Source: SHZL01 sp035292625 (lineage in GTDB: Bacteria > Pseudomonadota > Gammaproteobacteria > Xanthomonadales > SZUA-36). Taken from it: a stretch of DNA of 5,761 nt. The notes beneath the pieces are model-generated. The model was not told where the DNA came from. It ran no database searches and saw only the letters and a list, made by a program, of their open reading frames with translations. Of this stretch, positions 1 through 5,279 are shown piece after piece. The translations under genes were made by a program, and so were the position numbers. The stretch is taken from contig DATDPS010000002.1 in NCBI GenBank assembly GCA_035292625.1, positions 1-5,761 of the forward strand, in the 5' to 3' direction. How positions within the stretch are numbered: position 1 is the stretch's first letter; the number at the start of each line of letters is the position of its first letter.

Positions 1-1
1 A

Positions 2-553
2 AATTCAGCACCGACGATTGACCTGGCCGATGCCCTGCACCTGGCCGGCCGCTTCCAAGAATCACAGCAACTCTATGCACAGATGCAGAAACTGTCACCC
101 AGCGGCGTGATTGTCGATACCCGCGATTCCTCGGCCCGCCCAACCTTGCGCATGGCCTACGCATACAAGCTGGCTGGGGACGATGCCGCCGCGGCGCACG
201 AAATCGACATTCATCGTCAAGACCTGGAAAAACGTCGTCAGGTTGGCCTGCTTTACGCCACGGACTACGTGGCGGAAGCGATGGCGCGGTCCGTCGAGGG
301 TAAGGCGGACGGCACTTTCGAGGCCATCCGCAGCGCCATTGAAGCCGGATTTCGCGACGATGCCTTGTTCCGCGAACCGTCGCTGCAGTGGTTGGCCGAA
401 CACCCCGAGTTACTTGCCCTGAAAGCCGAGGTGGGTCAACTGCTGGCCGCCGAGCACGCTGAAGTCCTGCAGCTGATCTGCCATGACAACCCGATCCCGG
501 ACATCTGGCAGCCACTCAACGAAACCTGTGCCGGGGTTGCAAGCGGTTCATGA
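2..553 (+). CDS. TPR-repeat protein, C-terminal part (5' end outside window)
   Basis: The reading frame is open from base 2, well upstream of the first ATG at 83, so this is the end of a longer gene and 83 is not its start; 183 residues are visible. The first visible stretch (IDLADALHLAGRFQESQQLY, residues 6-25) is a good TPR helix pair. A second alanine-rich helical unit follows near MAYAYKLAGDDAAAAHE. The end (AIEAGFRDDALFREPSLQWLAEHPELL) has the closing pattern of this family: a TPR helix ending in AG, then a 'leucine, proline, short helix' unit resembling the ends of the two complete paralogs downstream. The tail has two cysteines (ICHDNPIPDIW...NETC) that could form a disulphide if, as inferred, this part is periplasmic. 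The TGA stop overlaps the next ATG as ATGA, implying one transcript and coupled translation. That it carries the same N-terminal module as its neighbours is inferred from position and C-terminal resemblance. Confidence 0.9.
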   Translation, partial: NSAPTIDLADALHLAGRFQESQQLYAQMQKLSPSGVIVDTRDSSARPTLRMAYAYKLAGDDAAAAHEIDIHRQDLEKRRQVGLLYATDYVAEAMARSVEGKADGTFEAIRSAIEAGFRDDALFREPSLQWLAEHPELLALKAEVGQLLAAEHAEVLQLICHDNPIPDIWQPLNETCAGVASGS

Positions 554-2802
554 GCTTTTTCGAAGAACTCAAACGAAGAAATGTTTTTCGCGTGGCCATT
601 GCCTACGTCATCACCGCGTGGCTGCTCCTGCAGTTATCCGATATCGTGCTGGACAACATCGACGCTCCCACCTGGCTGATGAAGGCCATCATGCTGCTGC
701 TGGCCATTGGCTTGCCGCTCGCACTGGTGTTTGCCTGGGCCTTCGAATTGACCCCCGAAGGCCTGAAGAAAGAAAAAGACGTGGATCGCACCCAATCCAT
801 CGCGCACCAAACAGGGCACAAGCTGGACCGGACCATCATCGTTATCCTGGCGTTGGCCCTGGGCTATTTCGCCTGGGACAAGTTCTCGACACCCCAGGAC
901 GTCATTCCGGCGAACGCCGGAATCCAGACCGAAGGCAGCGAAACCGCAAGTGCTGAGGGCTTGGCGGCCGATGGAGCAGCAAACCAGGCCAAAGCCCAAC
1001 AAAAATCCCTCGCCGTGCTGCCCTTCGTCGATATGAGCCCGGCCAAAGACAACGAGTACTTCACCGACGGCCTGACCGAAGAACTGCTCAACATCCTGGC
1101 GCAGATCAAGGGCCTGCAGGTAGCTGGCAGAACCTCGTCGTTCGCGTTCAAGGGCAAAACCGAAGACCTGCGCGAGATCGGTGGCAAACTGAACGTCAAC
1201 ACCTTGCTGGAAGGGAGCGTGCGCAAGGACGACCAGCGCCAGCGCATCCGCGTGACCGTGCAGTTGATCAACGTAGCGGATGGCTATCACATCTGGTCGG
1301 ATACTTACGACCGCAACCTGGAAGATATTTTCGCCATCCAGGAAGACATCGCGCAGCAGGTTGCCGAAGCGCTGAAAATCAACTTGCTGGGTGAGGAAGT
1401 CAGTGAAATAGCAGTCACCACCCGCACCGGCATGAATGCCTACGACTTGTACTTACAAGGTCTGAAAGACCTGAACCTGTACACCTTCGAAAGCCTGCGC
1501 CGGGCAGAAAAGCTGCTCGAGCAGTCACTGGCCATTGACCCGAACTATTTGCCCACCCGGCTTGCCCTGGTGCGAACCTGGATCGACATGGCGGGAACCG
1601 GCGCCATTCCGGCACCTGAGGCGGTGAAGAAAGCCAGCCCTGTGCTGGAAGAAATCCTGCGGGCTGAACCGGCCAACAGCGCTGCACTCATCTTCCTGGG
1701 CCAGGTGCAATTATTGAATGAGGACAAAAAGGCGGCGCGCCGGTCTTTTGAGCAGTCACTGGCTGCCAACCCCCGCGACGCCATGGGTCTAAAGGAATAT
1801 GGCAGTCTGTTGTTCAATACCGGCGATACCGAGGAAGGCTTGAGCTACCTGCGCCAGGCCGCGAGTATTGAGCCCTATGACGTGCAGATGCAGTGGGAAC
1901 TGTGCGTGGTGCATGCATTTACGGGCGATGAAGCCGGTGCCGCGCGCGAATGCAATCGCATCGGGGACATTCAAGCCGGTAACCCCATGCAGTTCTACGG
2001 CCAGGGTTACCTCTACCTGTTCAAAGGAGAACTGGCAAATTACATGTACTGGAATAGCAAGGCGATTGAGCTTGACCCGGCTGACCATGAACTAAAGGCG
2101 GGAATTGCACTCGCCTGGATCGACCTCGGTGACATGCAACAGGCAGAACTGTGGTTACAAAAAGCAGCACAGCTCGCACCTGACCAGCCCACCACAGTGA
2201 GCACGAGAATTGAGGTACTACTGCAGAACGAGCAGGTCCAACAAGCGCTTGACCTGGCGCAAAAAGCCCATGATGAAGACTTGCCTGATCGGCAGGGCTC
2301 CGGCGAAATCATCTACGGGCTGCTGGTTGGCGATGCGATACACAGGCATGATTTTGATCGGGCGCTGGAGCTATTACAGGAGCGCATGCCGACCGGTGTT
2401 GCATCCCCGCTTGAGTTAGACGAGCCCGACGATGTTACCCTGCTGGCCGGCATGGCCCAGGTGATGAAAATGCAGGATCCCGCGTCCGAACAGGCAACGG
2501 CTCTGCTGGACCATGCTGCAGCCCTGAATCGCCAAAGCGACAATCGAAAAATCCCCTTCGAGAGCGGGTTTAGACAAGCCGCCATCGAATCCGCCCGGGG
2601 TAATAAACAAGCCGCGATCGCCGGCTTGCAAGCTGCGTTTGACGCAGGCTGGCGTCTCGGCTGGCAAGACGTGCTGCGCAATGACTGGCGCTTTGAATCC
2701 CTGCATAAGGAACTCGACTACAAAAACCTGGTCGTGATGCTGGAAAAGGACATGGAGAAACAGCGCGAAGAAGCTTATGAGCTATTGGGGTTGTCACGGT
2801 GA
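550..2802 (+). CDS. Membrane-anchored TolB/FlgO-like domain and TPR protein (750 aa)
   Basis: Residues 1-16 (MSFFEELKRRNVF...) are basic and probably cytoplasmic. Hydrophobic segments lie at about 17-35, 43-65 and 95-109, separated by a short loop (DNIDAP) and a basic loop (ELTPEGLKKEKDVDR, 66-80). The positive-inside rule gives N-terminus in and everything after residue ~110 in the periplasm. Residues ~153-275 form a TolB/FlgO-like domain: SLAVLPFVDMS, YFTDGLTEELLN, GRTSSFAFKG, LLEGSVRK, HIWSDTYDR, FAIQEDIA. TPR-type helices follow (about 318-332, 396-409, 428-443, 498-512, 528-545) and the chain ends in LLGLSR. The start at 550 overlaps the previous stop (ATGA) and matches paralog N-termini; upstream there is only a weak G-rich stretch (533-536), so translation is probably coupled to the upstream gene. 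Linker residues 118-126 are encoded by a palindromic repeat. The protein has only two cysteines (452, 468). No cyclase, kinase or DNA-binding domain is visible; such proteins are usually annotated only as TPR proteins. Function is unknown; a scaffold or sensor role in the envelope is inference. Confidence 0.97.
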   Translation: MSFFEELKRRNVFRVAIAYVITAWLLLQLSDIVLDNIDAPTWLMKAIMLLLAIGLPLALVFAWAFELTPEGLKKEKDVDRTQSIAHQTGHKLDRTIIVILALALGYFAWDKFSTPQDVIPANAGIQTEGSETASAEGLAADGAANQAKAQQKSLAVLPFVDMSPAKDNEYFTDGLTEELLNILAQIKGLQVAGRTSSFAFKGKTEDLREIGGKLNVNTLLEGSVRKDDQRQRIRVTVQLINVADGYHIWSDTYDRNLEDIFAIQEDIAQQVAEALKINLLGEEVSEIAVTTRTGMNAYDLYLQGLKDLNLYTFESLRRAEKLLEQSLAIDPNYLPTRLALVRTWIDMAGTGAIPAPEAVKKASPVLEEILRAEPANSAALIFLGQVQLLNEDKKAARRSFEQSLAANPRDAMGLKEYGSLLFNTGDTEEGLSYLRQAASIEPYDVQMQWELCVVHAFTGDEAGAARECNRIGDIQAGNPMQFYGQGYLYLFKGELANYMYWNSKAIELDPADHELKAGIALAWIDLGDMQQAELWLQKAAQLAPDQPTTVSTRIEVLLQNEQVQQALDLAQKAHDEDLPDRQGSGEIIYGLLVGDAIHRHDFDRALELLQERMPTGVASPLELDEPDDVTLLAGMAQVMKMQDPASEQATALLDHAAALNRQSDNRKIPFESGFRQAAIESARGNKQAAIAGLQAAFDAGWRLGWQDVLRNDWRFESLHKELDYKNLVVMLEKDMEKQREEAYELLGLSR
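901..927. repeat. REP-like palindromic repeat inside the coding sequence
   Basis: Bases 904-923 form a perfect inverted repeat: a 9-bp stem (ATTCCGGCG / CGCCGGAAT) around a central AA. The flanking GTC and CCAG complete a sequence of the type GTCATTCC...GGAATCCAG. From memory, this is a very common dispersed palindrome in beta- and gammaproteobacterial genomes, recognisable by its translations VIPAxAGIQ, HSGERRNP and, on the other strand, WIPAFAGMT; all three appear in the frames here. The 27 bases supply exactly nine codons (residues 118-126, VIPANAGIQ) of the surrounding gene without breaking frame. They fall in the linker between the third membrane helix and the TolB-like domain. The hairpin is plain in the sequence; its identity as a dispersed element has not been checked by genome search. 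Confidence 0.8.
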
Positions 2803-2863
2803 CTGTCCGCGGAACTGTGCCCGACCCTGGCCTGCCATTTTGCACGCGGAGACTGGATAGCAA

Positions 2864-3028
2864 ATGTCGCTGTTTGCCGAACTCCAACGCCGCCGGGCCG
2901 CAATTCCCTTATTTGAAGAGGCCATTGCCCTGGACCCCGGCGGATATTGTTTGAGGACATCAGCAAACCGGCAGGTCCGGCGCAACCCGGTTCACTTTTT
3001 CAGGTATTTAGCGCGTATCCAGTCTTAA
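2864..3028 (+). pseudogene. Collapsed relic of another array paralog
   Basis: An ATG at 2864 opens a 54-codon frame ending in TAA at 3026-3028. Its first 11 residues, MSLFAELQRRR, match the start of the gene at 5280 (MSLFEELKRRN) at 8 of 11 positions. The match then stops abruptly. The next residues, AAIPLFEEAIALDPG, read as the second helix of a TPR motif. In intact paralogs these two parts are separated by ~300 residues (three membrane helices and the TolB-like domain). The simplest explanation is a paralog that lost its middle by internal deletion and most of its C-terminus as well. Residues after ~27 (GYCLRTSANRQV...) resemble nothing I recognise and are probably eroded or frame-shifted. 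A GGAG at 2848-2851, 12 bases before the ATG, might still serve as a ribosome site, so a 54-aa peptide could be made. Chance resemblance of so short a stretch is the alternative, made less likely by the position inside the array. Confidence 0.62.
2966..3000 (+). terminator. Weak terminator-like hairpin with T run
   Basis: AACCGG (2966-2971) can pair with CCGGTT (2987-2992); alternatively the inner CCGG (2977-2980) pairs with CCGG at 2987-2990 across a 6-base loop. TTCAC and five Ts (2996-3000) follow. It lies downstream of the 750-aa gene and the relic and just before the possible promoter of the next gene, a sensible place to end the first transcript. The stem is short and the T run modest, so termination may be partial or absent. 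Confidence 0.3.
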
Positions 3029-3031
3029 ACT

Positions 3032-3040
3032 TGGTATGAT
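3032..3040 (+). promoter_or_regulatory. Possible promoter of the 722-aa gene (extended -10)
   Basis: TGGTATGAT contains a -10 hexamer (TATGAT, 5 of 6 to TATAAT) preceded by the TGn of an extended -10. No convincing -35 box lies 16-18 bases upstream, which is tolerable for extended -10 promoters. Just downstream is an odd palindrome GGCGGgCCGCC (3044-3054), close to where transcription would start, which could bind a regulator. The same bases also give GG-N10-GC spacing (TGGTATG...TGGC, 3032-3046), a weak sigma-54-like reading. Neither is decisive. Confidence 0.3.
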
Positions 3041-3088
3041 TCTGGCGGGCCGCCACAATAATGGAGAGTCGCAAGACCGGGCGCGCAC

Positions 3089-5257
3089 ATGGCAGGACTG
3101 ATTGAGGAACTAAAAAGAAGAAACGTCTTCAAGGTCAGCGCGGCCTATGTCGTGCTGGCCTGGCTGCTGGCGCAAGCCGCCGACCTGGCCGCCGAGACGT
3201 TTGAAGCACCCGGCTGGGTGATGAAAATGCTGGTCACCCTGCTGGCCCTGGCATTTCCCCTGGTGCTGTTCTTTGCCTGGGCCTACGAACTCACCCCCGA
3301 AGGGCTCAAGAAAGAGAAAGACGTCGATCGCAGCCAGTCCATTACACCCCAAACCAGCCGTAAACTCGATTTCGTCATCATTGGCCTGATGGCCGTCGCC
3401 CTGGTTTATTTCATCTGGGAATCGCGCTACGCGCCAACAAAGGGGTCAGAGTCAATTGTTCCTGCTTCCGCCGAGGAAACACCCACCGGGGTCGGGGAAC
3501 AATTGACTCTGACCCCACCGGAAAAATCCATCGCCGTCCTGCCCTTCGTCAACATGAGCGAGGATGCCGGCAACGAATCCTTCTCCGACGGTATTTCCGA
3601 GGAAATTCTCAACGCCCTGGCCAAGGTCAAAGAACTGAAAGTGGCGGGCCGCACCTCCTCGTTCGCCTTCAAAGGCCAGAACCAGGACTTGCGGCAAATT
3701 GGTGAAACACTCGGCGTGGCCCATATCCTCGAAGGTTCAGTGCGCAAAGCCGGTGACAAGGTGCGCATCACGGCACAGCTCATCCAGGTGAAAGACGGTT
3801 TCCACCTGTGGTCGGAAAGTTACGACCGCGAGCTGACCGACGTGTTTGCCATCCAGGACGAGATCGCCGCAGCCATCCTGCTGCAGCTCAAAGCGCAATT
3901 GCTGGCTGGTGATAACGAGGTGGTGGAAGCCAACCGCACCAGTTCTGAAGCCTATGATTCATACCTGCTGGCGCGGCAACGCATTTATGAGCGCAAGCAG
4001 CTATCCATCGAATCCGCGAAAGACTTGCTGGACCGCGTCATCGAGCTCGACCCGGACTATGCGCCTGCCTATGCCCAGCGCGGCATCACGGCGGTCCTGC
4101 TGACTGAGCAGAACTATGGCAAGACACCCCAGGAAGAAGGCTTGACACAGGCGAAACGCGACATCGACCAGGCCTTGCAACTCAATCCGGATTTGGCCGA
4201 GGGCTGGGCCGCACTGGGCATGTACCACTTACAGCGCCCCGGCGCACAGGATGAAGCCATCGATGCGCTGGAAAAAGCGCGGGCGATCAATCCCAGCCTG
4301 ATCGACGCCAGCAACTGGCTGGGAATCGCCTACAAGGCCGCCGGACGTCTGGGCGATTCGCTCCGGGTTCTGGACGACATGATCGAGCGCGACCCGTTGT
4401 ATCCCCCCGCCATAGGCAATGCGGTTACCGCTTTTGGCAATCGCGGCATGTCTGATCAGGCTGCGGCGCTACTGGCACACGCCAAAGCCTATATGCCCGG
4501 CGATCCCTTGATTTTGTATGGCGAGGCGCTGGGGCATTTTCTTCGTGGTGACATCGCCCTTGGTTTGCCACTGGTCGAGCGTGCCATGGCGCAGCAGCCT
4601 GGGAACGCGCACCTTCGGTTCACATGGAGTACTGGCCTGTACCAGTCTCATCAGTATGAGCGGCTGGCCAGCGAGGGCTACCCCGCTTTCCAGGTCTTCG
4701 CACTGACCCACCTGCAGCGGACAGAGGAAGCCGGCATTCTGGCGCAGCGACTCGCGGCGCAGGGAGACGTCGGTAGCCTGCTGGGCTTCCTGAACGTCAG
4801 CGGAAAGTCCCAGGATGTCGTGCGTTACGTTGAGGAGCACTGGGGTGATCTCGACCGATTGGAGGCGGATTTTCCAGCAACTGGCCTGACCGGATATCCG
4901 CTGATGACGGACGTTGCTTACGCGTATTCCCGGACCGGAAACCAGCAACGGTTCGACGACGCCATGCGGCGCATCCGGCGAGCTCACGATGAACAGCGGT
5001 CGGCTGGCGCGGACAATTACATTTTTTACATCCTTGAAGCGTCCTATTATGCCTTGGCAGGGGATCGTGAACGCGCGATCGATTTTTTCGAGCGGGCAAT
5101 CGACCGGGGATACATCACTTCCACGCGCCCGGGCGACGACCAGCCCTATCTGAAATCGCTGGACGGCGAACCCCGTTTCGAAGCCGCACGGCTGCGCATG
5201 ATCGAGCACCTCAACCGTGAACGCACGCAACTGGGCCTGGAACCGGCGAGCACGTGA
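3089..5257 (+). CDS. Membrane-anchored TolB/FlgO-like domain and TPR protein (722 aa)
   Basis: It has the same architecture as the 750-aa gene: basic N-terminus (MAGLIEELKRRNVFKV), hydrophobic segments at ~17-36, 44-66 and 95-110, and the conserved basic loop ELTPEGLKKEKDVDR (67-81). A linker (~115-144) precedes a TolB/FlgO-like domain (~146-265: KSIAVLPFVNMS, SFSDGISEEILN, GRTSSFAFKG, ILEGSVRK, HLWSESYDR, FAIQDEIA). TPR-like helices follow (for example ~308-327 DLLDRVIELDPDYAPAY, 386-402, 419-436, and 653-674 ALAGDRERAIDFFERAIDRG). Predicted topology puts the TolB-like and TPR parts in the periplasm. The start is chosen by match to paralogs. No Shine-Dalgarno is close; GGAGAG at 3063-3068 is about 20 bases away. 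Linker residues 118-143 are encoded by an inserted inverted-repeat element. The protein contains no cysteine. TPR residues differ widely from the 750-aa paralog while the N-terminal module is close. The stop is doubled (TGATGA), and the next paralog begins 22 bases later, probably in the same transcript. Function is unknown; it may be an envelope sensor or scaffold. Confidence 0.97.
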   Translation: MAGLIEELKRRNVFKVSAAYVVLAWLLAQAADLAAETFEAPGWVMKMLVTLLALAFPLVLFFAWAYELTPEGLKKEKDVDRSQSITPQTSRKLDFVIIGLMAVALVYFIWESRYAPTKGSESIVPASAEETPTGVGEQLTLTPPEKSIAVLPFVNMSEDAGNESFSDGISEEILNALAKVKELKVAGRTSSFAFKGQNQDLRQIGETLGVAHILEGSVRKAGDKVRITAQLIQVKDGFHLWSESYDRELTDVFAIQDEIAAAILLQLKAQLLAGDNEVVEANRTSSEAYDSYLLARQRIYERKQLSIESAKDLLDRVIELDPDYAPAYAQRGITAVLLTEQNYGKTPQEEGLTQAKRDIDQALQLNPDLAEGWAALGMYHLQRPGAQDEAIDALEKARAINPSLIDASNWLGIAYKAAGRLGDSLRVLDDMIERDPLYPPAIGNAVTAFGNRGMSDQAAALLAHAKAYMPGDPLILYGEALGHFLRGDIALGLPLVERAMAQQPGNAHLRFTWSTGLYQSHQYERLASEGYPAFQVFALTHLQRTEEAGILAQRLAAQGDVGSLLGFLNVSGKSQDVVRYVEEHWGDLDRLEADFPATGLTGYPLMTDVAYAYSRTGNQQRFDDAMRRIRRAHDEQRSAGADNYIFYILEASYYALAGDRERAIDFFERAIDRGYITSTRPGDDQPYLKSLDGEPRFEAARLRMIEHLNRERTQLGLEPAST
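3442..3516. repeat. 75-bp inverted-repeat element inside the coding sequence
   Basis: The left arm 3442-3462 begins GGGGTCAGAGTCAATTG and is the perfect reverse complement of the right arm 3496-3516 (ending CAATTGACTCTGACCCC). The arms are 21 bp and identical, separated by 33 bases. The inner part has smaller possible hairpins (TTCC/GGAA and ACCC/GGGT). The total is exactly 25 codon lengths, so the host gene stays in frame, and it encodes linker residues ~118-143 (GSESIVP...EQLTLTP). From memory, GGGGTCAGAGT...ACTCTGACCCC arms recur in many proteobacterial genomes, often near REP-associated (Y1-type) transposase genes. That memory is not verified here. Perfect arms suggest recent arrival or selection on the structure. 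In mRNA it would form a very stable stem. Confidence 0.85.
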
Positions 5258-5279
5258 TGACTGACATGGATGCATGCAC

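Noticed and set aside
83..553. Treating ATG 83 as a true gene start
   Set aside because: The frame is open to the window edge and upstream codons encode TPR sequence, so the gene begins outside.
483..956. 157-codon + strand frame with HSGERRNPDRRQ
   Set aside because: It is out of frame with two well supported genes; the familiar peptide is just another reading of the REP-like repeat.
634..1290. 218-codon open frame on the minus strand
   Set aside because: It is the shadow of the 750-aa gene. The fragment GVRRNDV in it comes from the palindromic repeat read backwards.
550..2802. Adenylate cyclase or CadC-like winged-helix assignment
   Set aside because: Many TolB-like/TPR relatives carry such an N-terminal domain, but here the N-terminus is only ~16 residues before the first membrane helix, so no cyclase or DNA-binding domain is present.
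3061..3105. 14-codon frame before the 722-aa gene as a leader peptide
   Set aside because: It has no ribosome site of its own, carries no regulatory codon run, and overlaps the start out of frame; too short to support.
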